DNA from: SIG575 sp045542485
GTDB lineage: Bacteria; Bacillota; Clostridia; Oscillospirales; Acutalibacteraceae
Direction of reading: 5' to 3'
Length of the DNA: 64,000 nucleotides
NCBI GenBank assembly: GCA_045542485.1
Contig: JAZQLC010000027.1
Span: 22,199-86,198, forward strand
Shown: in pieces, positions 16,792-25,591 of the stretch
How positions within the stretch are numbered: the first letter of the stretch is position 1
Layout: each line of letters begins with the position of its first letter
Made by a program: the position numbers and the translations under genes
The notes under the pieces: generated by a model
Seen by the model: the letters and a program-made list of their open reading frames with translations, nothing else
The model's database searches: none
What the model was told of the DNA's origin: nothing

Positions 16792-17781
16792 TTATTTTTT
16801 TGACGCGTATTCTATGCCGTTCTGCCGTCTGATTTCTTTCATAATTCTGCTGACGGAAAGAGCCATTTCTCTGCATCTGAAATACTCGTTTCTGTTGCCC
16901 TCAAAGTCCGAAATGTATTTAAGAAAATCAGCCGCCTCATAGCTCATAACTTCTTCCTTTTCGGTGTCTCCCGCAAGGATTTCCTCAGTGCCGTCATTGG
17001 CTATAAGCTTAATGTTTACAAGCTTTGAAATCGACTCTATAACAAGAGTGCCTTCATCACCGTAAACCTCAGTAGCAGTGCGGCTTTGGCCTGTTTTTGA
17101 GTAGGTAAGAGTAAGCTGTTTGTCCGGGTAATTAAACACTGCCGTACCCGAAGAATCTGCACCCGCTTCAAGCATAAGAGCAGCAGATGTGACACTGTCC
17201 GGAATGCCGAAAAAGTACAGTGCAAAATACACGTTGTAAACACCCAGATCCATCAGCGCTCCCGTTGCCATTTCCGGGTTGAAAATGTTGGGTAATTCCC
17301 CTCTCTTAAGAGCAGGATATTTTGACGAAAGCTGAGAAAAATCTATCCTTGCCGTGGTGATTTTTCCGAGGCGTTTCAGTGCATTTTCTATGACGGTTTT
17401 ACCCGGAAAATGCATCATCATAATTGCCTCAAGATAGATCAGTTTTTTTGACTCTGCAAGAGCAGAAAGTTCTTCAAATTCTTCAGGCTCAACCGTGATT
17501 GGTTTTTCGCAGATTACATGTTTTCCGTGCTCTAAAAACAGTTTACTCTGAGCATAATGAAAGGCATTGGGCGAGGCTATATACACCGCCTGAATTTCGT
17601 TGCAGGAAGCCATTTCTTCAAGGCTTGTGAACACCTTTTCAGCACCCACAAGTACAGCAAATTCTCTCCCCTTTTCTTCTGTTCTTGAGTAGACCGCATA
17701 AGGCGTGAAGCCACCTGCAATTGATGCTCCGTCAGCAAAAGCTTTTGCTATCCAGCCCGTGCCGATTATTGCGTAATTCAT
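16792..17781 (-). CDS. Gfo/Idh/MocA-family oxidoreductase
   Basis: NAD(P)-dependent sugar dehydrogenase family protein of 329 residues, close to the usual length. The N-terminal Rossmann fold opens IIGTGWIAKAFADG, and HVICEKPITVEP (~92-103) is the family's conserved EKP motif, whose Lys acts near the nicotinamide. The C-terminal sheet domain carries GALMDLGVYNVYF (~173-185), matching the usual D-x-G-x-H/Y region. The resemblance is to trans-1,2-dihydrobenzene-diol dehydrogenase-like members, but substrates in this family cannot be read from sequence. It lies 122 bases after a second family member; a hairpin repeat sits in the gap, so its expression may be partly separate. Confidence 0.88.
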   Translation of the reverse strand: MNYAIIGTGWIAKAFADGASIAGGFTPYAVYSRTEEKGREFAVLVGAEKVFTSLEEMASCNEIQAVYIASPNAFHYAQSKLFLEHGKHVICEKPITVEPEEFEELSALAESKKLIYLEAIMMMHFPGKTVIENALKRLGKITTARIDFSQLSSKYPALKRGELPNIFNPEMATGALMDLGVYNVYFALYFFGIPDSVTSAALMLEAGADSSGTAVFNYPDKQLTLTYSKTGQSRTATEVYGDEGTLVIESISKLVNIKLIANDGTEEILAGDTEKEEVMSYEAADFLKYISDFEGNRNEYFRCREMALSVSRIMKEIRRQNGIEYASKK

Positions 17782-17854
17782 AGTGAAAACATCCTTTTTT
17801 ATAAAAAATACCCTCTGTCAGCTCATCTGACTGCGTCTTCCGTAAAAGGGCAAT

Positions 17855-17879
17855 CTCCCCTTGCGTTTTCCAAGGGGAG
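17855..17879. repeat. CTCCCCTTG...CAAGGGGAG hairpin repeat
   Basis: Perfect nine-base arms CTCCCCTTG / CAAGGGGAG sit in a sequence that also occurs between the serine dehydratase gene and its convergent neighbour (25257-25282). It looks like a dispersed intergenic hairpin that can act as an attenuator. Confidence 0.55.
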
Positions 17880-17903
17880 TATGAATCTGATTGATTTTAA
17901 CTT

Positions 17904-18965
17904 TTAAAGAACTACCTCTTTGCCTGTTTCTGCTGATTTGTAGATAGCGCAAAGAATCTTAATCATATCAACACCTTGCTGAGGCTTGAAGCAAGGCTCT
18001 GCACCCTTTGTGAGAACATCAAGATAGTGAACGAGGTTGTTATGATGGCCTCTTCCGTTAAGTTTTCCTGCAGGTTTGATGTCGAGAAGCTGACCTGCTT
18101 CCTCCGTGAAGATTTCAACATCGTCGTTTTCCCATTTAAGACCTGATTTTGAACCGCGAAGCTCAACAAAGCGTCTTTCTTTTTTGATATTTGATGCCCA
18201 GCTGAATTCAATCTGAAGAACTGCACCGTTGTCAAATCTTATCATACCCATAGCAAGGTCTTCAACATCAAATGTACCCGCTGAATTCTTGTCACCGAAA
18301 TCTGAGTTTACTGAGTCGCTTGTATCGTTATCAGCAAATTTGCAGAATGTATTTGCACTTACGGACACGGGAGTGGGGTTGCCCATAAGCCAGATTGCAA
18401 GGTCAATCATATGTACACCAAGGTCGATAAGGGGACCGCCGCCTGACTGTGCTTTTGTTGTGAACCAACCGCCTTTGCCGGGGATACCGCGTCTTCTCTG
18501 CCATCCGCAACGACCTGCGTAAACTTCGCCCATTTTTCCTGCATCGATATATTTTTTAGCGTACTGAGAAGCACCTACAAAACGGTTATTTCTCATAACC
18601 ATAAGAACTTTACCTGCTTCATCTGCTGCTTTCTGCATTTTGAGAACTTCCGTAACATCAATAGCATCGGGCTTTTCGCAGAATACATGCTTACCTGCCT
18701 TGAATGCATCAACTGCAATAATTGAATGGAGATAGTTGGGTGTGCAGATGTCAACAGAGTCAATTGTTTCATCCTTGAGAAGCTCTCTGTAATCTGTATA
18801 AACCTTCGCTTCAGGGAAATATTCATCCTTAAGAAACTGCGCGCGTTCCTCGATAATGTCGCAGACACCTACGACTTCAACTCTGTCATCCTCAAGATAT
18901 GTAGGAACGTGAGCACCTTTACAGATACCGCCGTTACCGATGATACCGATTCTGATTTTTTTCAT
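17904..18965 (-). CDS. Gfo/Idh/MocA-family oxidoreductase
   Basis: The 353 residues begin at the ATG nine bases after AAAGGA. The Rossmann motif is IGIIGNGGICKGAH (~5-18), the conserved HVFCEKPDAID sits near residue 95, and GGGPLIDLGVHMIDLAIW (~174-191) carries the family's D-x-G-x-H active-site segment. It is about 25 residues longer than its neighbour and clearly not a recent duplicate. Next to a ThuA-domain protein, such enzymes are often linked to oxidation or epimerisation of sugars and glycosides through keto intermediates. That pathway is an inference here. It begins 14 bases after the ThuA gene ends. Confidence 0.88.
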   Translation of the reverse strand: MKKIRIGIIGNGGICKGAHVPTYLEDDRVEVVGVCDIIEERAQFLKDEYFPEAKVYTDYRELLKDETIDSVDICTPNYLHSIIAVDAFKAGKHVFCEKPDAIDVTEVLKMQKAADEAGKVLMVMRNNRFVGASQYAKKYIDAGKMGEVYAGRCGWQRRRGIPGKGGWFTTKAQSGGGPLIDLGVHMIDLAIWLMGNPTPVSVSANTFCKFADNDTSDSVNSDFGDKNSAGTFDVEDLAMGMIRFDNGAVLQIEFSWASNIKKERRFVELRGSKSGLKWENDDVEIFTEEAGQLLDIKPAGKLNGRGHHNNLVHYLDVLTKGAEPCFKPQQGVDMIKILCAIYKSAETGKEVVL

Positions 18966-18979
18966 TTCAATCAATCCTT

Positions 18980-19711
18980 TCAATTGTTTTCAAGTCTTTT
19001 CTTTTCAAGAGACGCATAATGCGGACACTCAAGCTTATCAACAACAACCTGAGGTGCTGCCCATCTTACTGCGTTTGTTATAATTTTCTGAACCTGCTCG
19101 TTGTGGTAGCTGGGATTTGTTTCGTGACCGGGCTGGAAATAGAACACTTTACCGAGGCCCTTATACCATGTACATCCTGAACGGAAAACCTCGCCTCCTG
19201 CAAACCATCCCAGGAACACAAGCTCATCAGGCTGAGGAATATCAAATCTTTCGCCGTACATTTCCTCACTCTCAAGCTCGATATATTCATCAACGCCCTT
19301 TGCAATAGGATGCTGAGGCAAAACGGTCCAGAGTCTTTCTCTGTCATTGTCACGCCATTTGAGAGTACAGCTTGTACCCATTGTAAGTCGGAAAGGTTTG
19401 GACATATGAGCAGAATGAAGGAAAATTATACCCATACCGCGGAGAACTCTTTCGTGAACTTTTTTTGCAAGTTCATCGGGAACATCATCGTGCTTTGCGT
19501 GTCCCCACCAGAGAAGAACATCTGTATCTTCAAGGAGTTCATCCGGAAGACCGCATTCAGGCTGATCAAGGGTAGCTGTTCTCACTTCAAACTCCTCGTC
19601 CTTGCTGAGGAAAGAAGCAATAACATTATGCATTCCGCCCGGATACATCGCCATTGTCGCTTCGTCTGTTCTGTCGTGGTAATTTTCGTGCCATACTGTA
19701 ACTTTTATCAT
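18980..19711 (-). CDS. ThuA-like (trehalose utilisation) domain protein
   Basis: Protein of 243 residues, taken from the ATG nine bases after AGGAAG; in-frame upstream codons lack a binding site. It has a ThuA/class I glutamine amidotransferase-like fold: VTVWHENYHDR at the start, DVLLWWGHAKHDDV (~76-89) and GMGIIFLHSAHMSKPF (~103-118), then a C-terminal GKVFYFQPGHE (~204-214). ThuA proteins occur with Gfo/Idh/MocA oxidoreductases in sugar catabolism and are thought to handle 3-keto sugars or glycosides. The adjacency here repeats that theme. It is the first gene of the operon, preceded by its own promoter, with the GH89-like operon diverging. Confidence 0.85.
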   Translation of the reverse strand: MIKVTVWHENYHDRTDEATMAMYPGGMHNVIASFLSKDEEFEVRTATLDQPECGLPDELLEDTDVLLWWGHAKHDDVPDELAKKVHERVLRGMGIIFLHSAHMSKPFRLTMGTSCTLKWRDNDRERLWTVLPQHPIAKGVDEYIELESEEMYGERFDIPQPDELVFLGWFAGGEVFRSGCTWYKGLGKVFYFQPGHETNPSYHNEQVQKIITNAVRWAAPQVVVDKLECPHYASLEKKRLENN

Positions 19712-19745
19712 CGGATAACACTTCCTTATGAGCTTATTATTGTTG

Positions 19746-19774
19746 ATTTTACCACACAGAAATATAAATTTCAA
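19746..19774 (-). promoter_or_regulatory. Promoter of the ThuA operon
   Basis: TTGAAA at 19769-19774, 17 bases, TAAAAT at 19746-19751 on the minus strand, about 35 bases before the ThuA start codon. Confidence 0.6.
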
Positions 19775-19828
19775 TAAGTTTTGTAATATTTTGACAAAAA
19801 TATTTAATTTTTGTTTTGCAGAAAAGTA

Positions 19829-19857
19829 ATGACAATTTTTACTTTATATGTTATAAT
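19829..19857 (+). promoter_or_regulatory. Promoter of the GH89-like operon
   Basis: ATGACA at 19829-19834, 17 bases, TATAAT at 19852-19857, with GGAGG and the TTG start shortly after. It is divergent from the ThuA promoter, about 55 bases apart. Confidence 0.65.
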
Positions 19858-19888
19858 AAGTATAACTATGTCCACGGAGGAATAAGAA

Positions 19889-21985
19889 TTGGATTTTATC
19901 AGCAGACTTGCACCGGAAGTCAAGGAAAACTTTACATATGAAATCACAGAAAAAACAACCGATCAGGATTTTTACGGCTACAAAGCAAAAGACGGTAAAA
20001 TTCACCTTTTCGGAACAGATAAAGTATGCGTTGCCAAGGCTTTTGGCAAATATATTCAGATATGTCTGGACAAAAGCACATCACCTCTCTGCGCAGAAAA
20101 GCTGAAAATCACTGAAGCACCCCTTCCTGAGGAAGATTTTTCTGCATATATCGACCAGAAGTGGCGTGTTTTCGGCGACTATACCCTTTACTCAAACGAT
20201 GCGTGGAAATGGAATTTTGATGAATGGGAATATTTTCTCGATATCCTTGCAATCAACGGCATCAATATGGCTGTAAACCTTGTTGGTAACGAAGGCGTTT
20301 GCTTCTACACTCTCATCAAAATGGATTTCCCCCAGGATTTTGCACTTGAATTCATTTCAGGACCTGCTTTCTACGCATGGCAGATGGCAAACCGATTTGA
20401 CAACTATGTGCCCAGCAAATCCTTTGACCATATTGAAAGAAATCTTGATATGGGCAAGAAAATCGTCAGCAGAATGCACGAATTGGGTATAACTCCCGTA
20501 CTTTCAACCTTCTCGGGACTTGTCCCCACTGTCACCACAAAGCTTTTCAGCGGCAAGGATGTTACCATAGACGACAAATGGTCAGGTTTTGCAAAAACAT
20601 ATAAATTCAGAATTGACAGCGTAAACTTCAGAAGATTCTTCCTGAAATACCTTGAGGTTCAGGAGGAACATATCGGTCACTCCGACTATTTTATCTGCAA
20701 CCAACTCGCAGGGTCCTCTGTGGGTGTAAAGAAAAAGGATATAGCATACCTTGAAAATTCTGCCAGAGAGCTTGACAGAGCTATGGATTACTATAACGAA
20801 AACGCAACTCTCATCTTCACAAGTGAGGGTTACAGAGAAGAGTTTGTAAAAAGAATAAGCAGAAGCCGTGTGCTCGTTTTCGACATCGACTCTACTCTTC
20901 ACGAAAAAACAAACAGTTTTGCAGGTCACGAATTCATTCTCGGCAACTCCCAACACAACAACTCACACAACAGTATGCAGGGAGACATCAAAGAAATCGC
21001 ACTTAACCCCTATGAAAAATGCAGAGAAAAGCACCCCAACTGCATCGGTGCAGGACTTTTCCCCGAATCACTCAGACAGAATCCTATGTTCTTCTCTCTT
21101 TCTTTCGATATTCTTACTCATAAAGGTGAAATCGACCTGAAAGACTGGTATAAAAAATACGAAATCGCCAGATACGGCAGAACAGATGAAGAATCAGATG
21201 AGAGAATTTCCCTCTATCTTAAAACCTGTTACTCAAGTGAGCACAGTGCCGTGCCCGTAGGCTCTGCCTTATGCACAAGACCTCAGCTCAATCTCAGACA
21301 CACAGGTCTTTATGACAGAGTTGAGCCCCTCTACGAAAACGCCGATTTACTTAAGCTTTACCGTTCACTTGAAAAGCTCGATTCAGATTCTGAGGGATTT
21401 GAATATGACCTTGTGAATATGGCAAAACAGCTTCTTGACAATGATGCATTTTTCCTCCACAAGGAAATCGCAGACCTTTACAGAGACAGAAATATGGAAG
21501 TTTACAGCGAAAAATATCAGAAATTCCTCGCAATTATAGACGATGTGAATGAAATGCTCGTCAGCAACAGATTTTTCAACGCCTCCTGCTACATTGATGA
21601 GCTTGAAAAAATCGCTAAAAATGACGATGAGCTGACATATTTCATCATAAACTACATCGCATCAATCGGTCTCTGGGGACCTATGATTGAGGACAACCAC
21701 CGATATGACTACGGTTGGCAGATGCTTGGTAATTTCCTGCCCTGCTATCAGAAAATCAGATGGGAAAAATTCTTTGAACATCTGTCAGGTCAGTTCAGAT
21801 TCCTCGGTTTCCAGGAAAAATCACGAAAGCAAAGTTCAGACAGAGATATCTTTGTTTCCAATCCTTTTTACAGCGATATGGCACGATTTGAACAAGGCGT
21901 AATTCTCACCTTTAATCCCCCGCCCTTCGAAGAAAAAGACACAAAGAAAATTTGCTCTGAGACAATAAACAAATATTATTCATAA
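19889..21985 (+). CDS. GH89-like alpha-N-acetylglucosaminidase homologue
   Basis: Protein of 698 residues starting with TTG eight bases after GGAGG. Landmarks of family GH89 (NAGLU) occur in order: ILAINGINMAVNLVGNEG (~129-146), FISGPAFYAWQMANRF (~157-172), GITPVLSTFSGLVPT (~202-216) and a late GLFPESLRQN, whose Glu aligns with the nucleophile segment of NAGLU. The segment where NAGLU has DTFNE, with the acid/base Glu, reads YFICNQLAG here (~271-279), so that Glu appears to be absent. No signal peptide is present, so it acts in the cytoplasm. With the hexosamine-kinase-like gene next door, release of GlcNAc from alpha-linked glycans would feed GlcNAc-1-phosphate. Given the missing Glu, altered chemistry or loss of activity must be considered. 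Confidence 0.75.
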   Translation: MDFISRLAPEVKENFTYEITEKTTDQDFYGYKAKDGKIHLFGTDKVCVAKAFGKYIQICLDKSTSPLCAEKLKITEAPLPEEDFSAYIDQKWRVFGDYTLYSNDAWKWNFDEWEYFLDILAINGINMAVNLVGNEGVCFYTLIKMDFPQDFALEFISGPAFYAWQMANRFDNYVPSKSFDHIERNLDMGKKIVSRMHELGITPVLSTFSGLVPTVTTKLFSGKDVTIDDKWSGFAKTYKFRIDSVNFRRFFLKYLEVQEEHIGHSDYFICNQLAGSSVGVKKKDIAYLENSARELDRAMDYYNENATLIFTSEGYREEFVKRISRSRVLVFDIDSTLHEKTNSFAGHEFILGNSQHNNSHNSMQGDIKEIALNPYEKCREKHPNCIGAGLFPESLRQNPMFFSLSFDILTHKGEIDLKDWYKKYEIARYGRTDEESDERISLYLKTCYSSEHSAVPVGSALCTRPQLNLRHTGLYDRVEPLYENADLLKLYRSLEKLDSDSEGFEYDLVNMAKQLLDNDAFFLHKEIADLYRDRNMEVYSEKYQKFLAIIDDVNEMLVSNRFFNASCYIDELEKIAKNDDELTYFIINYIASIGLWGPMIEDNHRYDYGWQMLGNFLPCYQKIRWEKFFEHLSGQFRFLGFQEKSRKQSSDRDIFVSNPFYSDMARFEQGVILTFNPPPFEEKDTKKICSETINKYYS

Positions 21986-22005
21986 AAATATAAGGAGTGT
22001 TAAAA

Positions 22006-23124
22006 ATGACAAACGAGCAGTATCTCGACGAAATTCTCTCTTCATACGAATTCGAGGGAAGCTACACAGGTTACAGGCACATTACTGCAGGTCACATCAA
22101 CACAACATTTGCTCTTCAGTTTGATGTGGACGGCAAAAACAAGCAGATTATTGCACAGAAAATCAACACCAACGTTTTCAGAACTCCCGTTGAGCTTATG
22201 GAAAATATGGTAAATGTAACACGCCATCTTACAAAGAAAATCGAAGAAGCCGGCGGCGACACAGAGCGCGAGACTCTCCACGCAATTTTCGCAAAGGACG
22301 GAAAGCCTTACCATATTATGGCTGACGGCACTTTCTGGAGATGTGTGAATTTCATTACAAACGCTTATTCCTGCGACACAATCGAAAACCCCAAAGTTTT
22401 CTACAACGCAGGTGCTGCTTTCGGCGACTTTATGAGTAAACTTGCAGACTTCCCCGGTGAAAGTCTCCACGAAACTATCCCCGATTTTCACAACACAAAA
22501 CAGCGTTTTGCCAACTTCCTTATTGCGCTTGAAAGCAACAAATCAGGCAGAAAGGACAATGTAACGGAGGAAATTGAATTTGTCCTTGCGAGAAAAGAAG
22601 ATTCTGAAAAGCTTGTAAACCTTATTGCTGAGGGTGTTCTTCCCATCAGAGTTACTCATAACGATACAAAAATCAACAACATTATGTTTGATAACCAGTC
22701 AAATCTCGGTGTTTGCATCCTCGACCTTGACACTGTTATGCCCGGTCTTTCTCTTTACGATTTCGGCGACGCAATCCGCTCAGGTGCAGGTACTGCGGCA
22801 GAGGATGAAAAGGACGCTTCAAAGATGAAACTGAATGTTGAGCTTTATAAGGCTTATACAGAGGGGTATCTCTCCGCAGCAGGAAAAAGCCTCACTGAAA
22901 AAGAAGCTGAAAACCTTGCTTTTTCTGCGAAGCTCCTTACTTTTGAGTGCGGTATGCGTTTCCTTACAGACTATCTTGACGGAGATGTTTACTTCCACAC
23001 AGATTATCCCGAACACAACCTTGTACGTGCAAGAACACAGTTTGCTCTTGTAAAGGACATTGAAGAACATATGGACGAGCTTAATACACTTACTGCTGAA
23101 CTTTACGGGAGGTACAGGGATTGA
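22006..23124 (+). CDS. N-acetylhexosamine 1-kinase-like phosphotransferase
   Basis: Sugar kinase of 372 residues in the aminoglycoside phosphotransferase fold, starting at the ATG eight bases after GGAG. YRHITAGHINTTF (~23-35) is the glycine-poor nucleotide loop of the NahK type, THNDTKINNIMF (~218-229) is the catalytic loop, and CILDLDTVMPG (~237-247) carries the metal-binding Asp. NahK-like enzymes phosphorylate GlcNAc or GalNAc at C1. It follows a GH89-like gene in the same operon, which supports GlcNAc as substrate (inference). Its stop overlaps the start of the next gene in TTGA, so translation is probably coupled. Confidence 0.8.
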   Translation: MTNEQYLDEILSSYEFEGSYTGYRHITAGHINTTFALQFDVDGKNKQIIAQKINTNVFRTPVELMENMVNVTRHLTKKIEEAGGDTERETLHAIFAKDGKPYHIMADGTFWRCVNFITNAYSCDTIENPKVFYNAGAAFGDFMSKLADFPGESLHETIPDFHNTKQRFANFLIALESNKSGRKDNVTEEIEFVLARKEDSEKLVNLIAEGVLPIRVTHNDTKINNIMFDNQSNLGVCILDLDTVMPGLSLYDFGDAIRSGAGTAAEDEKDASKMKLNVELYKAYTEGYLSAAGKSLTEKEAENLAFSAKLLTFECGMRFLTDYLDGDVYFHTDYPEHNLVRARTQFALVKDIEEHMDELNTLTAELYGRYRD

Positions 23125-23984
23125 AGAAAAAGATAGAAAAAAAGCATCTTCTTTACGCTGTCACCGCCCTTGTGGTTATTGCAATAATAGCCTCTTTCAC
23201 GGCGTTGATTGCAGTTCCGTCTGTCAGGAAAATGGCAATAAAATCAGCAAAAGAAGACCTTTTTGAAAACTACTATTCTTTCCCCGAAAGCGGTATGATA
23301 ACAACCTCAAACGGCTTTGCAGGGAATGAAAAAAACTCCCTCCTCTATGTCAGGGCAGCCTTTCAGAATGACGCTGACGCAATAGAGGTTGATGTCTGCT
23401 TCGACAAGGACGGTGTGCCCTATGTTGCCTCATCTTCCGAAGAAATAGGCACAGGAACAATGCCTCTTGAATATCTTCTCAGCTTTATTTCAGAGGAAAT
23501 CAATGGTAATTCTCAGCGTATGCACAGTATAAATCTTCATCTGACAGATGCGTCGGGAATCGAAAACCTCGACACAATTGTTGAAAGATACAAAATGTCT
23601 GACTACTGTTTCCTTACGGGAATCAACGTCAACCAGGCATCCTTCATCAGAGAAAACTGTTCTGTCCCCTTTTATCTTGACTACGAGATAGACAAATCAA
23701 AGGCAGATGATGCTGAATACGCCGCAAATGTTGTGAACATTGTTTCGCAGTCGGGTGCAATCGGAATCAACTGTGAAGCCGATGCTTTCAGCGAAATACT
23801 TTCAGCGATGTTCAAGGAAAACTGGCTTAAAATTTCCTTTTACGGCGTTAACAAGGAGCTTGATATAATTAAAGCTCTGATTTTCTCGCCGAACCAGATT
23901 ATAACTGAACACCCACAGGATGTGCGTTCAGTCCTCACCGAATGGAACGCAAACGCTCCTTCAAGCGATATTATACCCTCCTGA
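23121..23984 (+). CDS. Membrane-anchored degenerate glycerophosphodiester phosphodiesterase-like protein
   Basis: Protein of 287 residues starting at the TTG that overlaps the kinase stop. A membrane helix at ~9-32 places the rest outside. DADAIEVDVCFDKDGVPYV (~88-106) matches the GDPD strand that carries the E-x-D metal ligands. The expected N-terminal HRG reads TSNGF and the following H-D reads ASSS, so the catalytic histidines are missing. The C-terminal FSPNQIITEHPQDV is typical of the GDPD barrel end. It is probably a binding or regulatory paralogue, perhaps for a wall or membrane polymer. Its link with hexosamine catabolism is by operon position only. Confidence 0.6.
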   Translation: MKKKIEKKHLLYAVTALVVIAIIASFTALIAVPSVRKMAIKSAKEDLFENYYSFPESGMITTSNGFAGNEKNSLLYVRAAFQNDADAIEVDVCFDKDGVPYVASSSEEIGTGTMPLEYLLSFISEEINGNSQRMHSINLHLTDASGIENLDTIVERYKMSDYCFLTGINVNQASFIRENCSVPFYLDYEIDKSKADDAEYAANVVNIVSQSGAIGINCEADAFSEILSAMFKENWLKISFYGVNKELDIIKALIFSPNQIITEHPQDVRSVLTEWNANAPSSDIIPS

Positions 23985-24000
23985 AAGGCAGGAATTAATT

Positions 24001-25209
24001 ATGCAATCATTAAGAGAACTCTACAAAATAGGCAAAGGGCCGTCAAGCTCACACACTATGGCTCCGTTCAAGGCTTCAAGACTTTTTAAAGAGGAAAATC
24101 CCGAAGCTGATTCTTTCAAGGCTATACTTTACGGCTCACTTGCAAAAACAGGCAAAGGACACCACACAGACGAAGCTATCCTTGAGGGCTTTGACGGTGT
24201 TAAAACAGAGCTTGTGTTCGATGTGACAACAGAGGACCTTCCCCACGAAAACACAGTTGATTTCTTCGCTTACAAAAACGGTGAAGAAATCGGCAAAATG
24301 CGTGTTATGAGTATCGGCGGCGGAGATTTCGCCGTAGAAGGCAGACCCCATATCACACCGAAAGAGGTTTATAAAGAAAACTCTTTCGCCGAAATTGCAA
24401 AATATTGCAAAAAACACAGAATCCGCATCAGCGACTATGTTTACCAGAACGAGGGCGAAGAAATCAAGGAATTCCTGGCAGATGTGTGGGCAGCGATGAA
24501 AGACTGCATCAACGAAGGTCTGCTTACTGACGGAATTCTTGACGGCGGTCTGAAGGTCGAGAGAAAAGCAAGATTTCTCCTTGACCAGCAGCACATCGAC
24601 GAAAGTGAAATCACATATGAAAACAGAATGGTCTGCGCCTATGCTTTCGCAGTAGGTGAACAGAACGCAGGTGGCGGCATCGTGGTAACTGCACCGACCT
24701 GCGGTGCAAGTAGTGTTTTACCCGCCGTTCTCAAATATATGCAGGAAAAGAAACGCTTTTCAGACAGAAAAATCATTGATGCTCTTGCAGTTGCCGGTAT
24801 TATCGGTATTCTGGTTAAAACCAACGCATCCGTCAGCGGTGCTGAGTGCGGATGTCAGGCTGAGATGGGCACCGCTTGTTCGATGGCTGCAGCGGCCCTT
24901 GCAGAGATTTTCGGAATGAGAATAGAACAAATCGAATATGCCGCAGAAGTGGCAATGGAGCACCATTTAGGGCTCACCTGCGACCCGATTGCAGGTCTTG
25001 TGCAGATTCCCTGCATTGAGCGTGGCGCAATCGCCGCTATGAGAGCTATAAATGCTCTGAATCTCGCAAACTTCCTCAGCTCAACAAGAAAGATTTCATT
25101 TGACCTTGTTGTTGAAACTATGTACGAAACAGGTAAGGATTTGAAATTCCATTACCGTGAAACATCAGAGGGCGGACTCGCAAAGCTCTATCTGAAAAGA
25201 AAGAAATAA
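24001..25209 (+). CDS. L-serine dehydratase, single chain, iron-sulfur type
   Basis: Protein of 402 residues that deaminates L-serine to pyruvate and ammonia. The start is the ATG after AGGCAGGAA; an upstream in-frame ATG lies inside the preceding gene. The N-terminal (beta) domain begins GKGPSSSHTMAP (~11-22), the substrate-binding loop. The C-terminal (alpha) domain has TAPTCGASSVLPA (~232-244), GAECGCQAEMGTACSM (~280-295) and TCDPIAGLVQIPC (~327-339), which supply the cysteines for the 4Fe-4S cluster. Many Clostridia encode alpha and beta subunits separately; here they are fused. It ends the hexosamine operon; with a kinase and GH upstream it may feed carbon from glycoprotein breakdown into pyruvate (inference). 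Confidence 0.92.
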   Translation: MQSLRELYKIGKGPSSSHTMAPFKASRLFKEENPEADSFKAILYGSLAKTGKGHHTDEAILEGFDGVKTELVFDVTTEDLPHENTVDFFAYKNGEEIGKMRVMSIGGGDFAVEGRPHITPKEVYKENSFAEIAKYCKKHRIRISDYVYQNEGEEIKEFLADVWAAMKDCINEGLLTDGILDGGLKVERKARFLLDQQHIDESEITYENRMVCAYAFAVGEQNAGGGIVVTAPTCGASSVLPAVLKYMQEKKRFSDRKIIDALAVAGIIGILVKTNASVSGAECGCQAEMGTACSMAAAALAEIFGMRIEQIEYAAEVAMEHHLGLTCDPIAGLVQIPCIERGAIAAMRAINALNLANFLSSTRKISFDLVVETMYETGKDLKFHYRETSEGGLAKLYLKRKK

Positions 25210-25256
25210 AATATTCAAGCGAAAAATCCTCTCCGTCAAAATCAAAGATTTTGCCA

Positions 25257-25290
25257 CCTCCCCTTGCATTTTCAAGGGGAGGTTTTATTT
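25257..25290 (+). terminator. Terminator of the GH89/serine dehydratase operon
   Basis: CCTCCCCTTG pairs with CAAGGGGAGG and is followed by TTTTATTTATTT. The hairpin is the second copy of the dispersed repeat seen at 17855-17879. Confidence 0.8.
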
Positions 25291-25301
25291 ATTTACGGCA
25301 A

Positions 25302-25335
25302 CAAAAAATGTCGACACCCGGCGAGTGTCGACATT
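25302..25335 (-). terminator. Terminator of the HTH-lipase operon
   Basis: AATGTCGACAC pairs perfectly with GTGTCGACATT; read on the minus strand it is followed by a run of T. It faces the plus-strand terminator. Confidence 0.8.
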
Positions 25336-25364
25336 TCATAATTAATTTCAGTTTTATAAAATCT

Positions 25365-25574
25365 TCATATAACATCTGAAATAAATTCTATAATCGGTTC
25401 AAAGATGTTATACACTCCAGCCACCAGTGACAAGGCTATGTCGGTAGCTTCTGTACCTGTCAGCCATGATGAGACAACATCAAAGTCCATTCCAAAAAGG
25501 GAAAATACAGCTTTAAAAAACAAATAGAAAACCATCAACGGTGCCATAAAAACGAGTAATACAGATGTACCCAT
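25365..25574 (-). CDS. Small hydrophobic membrane protein
   Basis: A 69-residue protein from the ATG seven bases after GGAGG. Residues ~4-27 form a membrane helix (LLVFMAPLMVFYLFFKAVFS), and a second amphipathic stretch ends the protein (NIFEPIIEFISDVI). I do not recognise a family. It follows the HTH-membrane-lipase gene by 17 bases with its own strong ribosome binding site, so it is likely co-translated. It may be an accessory peptide of that membrane protein (inference). Confidence 0.65.
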   Translation of the reverse strand: MGTSVLLVFMAPLMVFYLFFKAVFSLFGMDFDVVSSWLTGTEATDIALSLVAGVYNIFEPIIEFISDVI

Positions 25575-25591
25575 AAACAAGCCTCCCTGAA

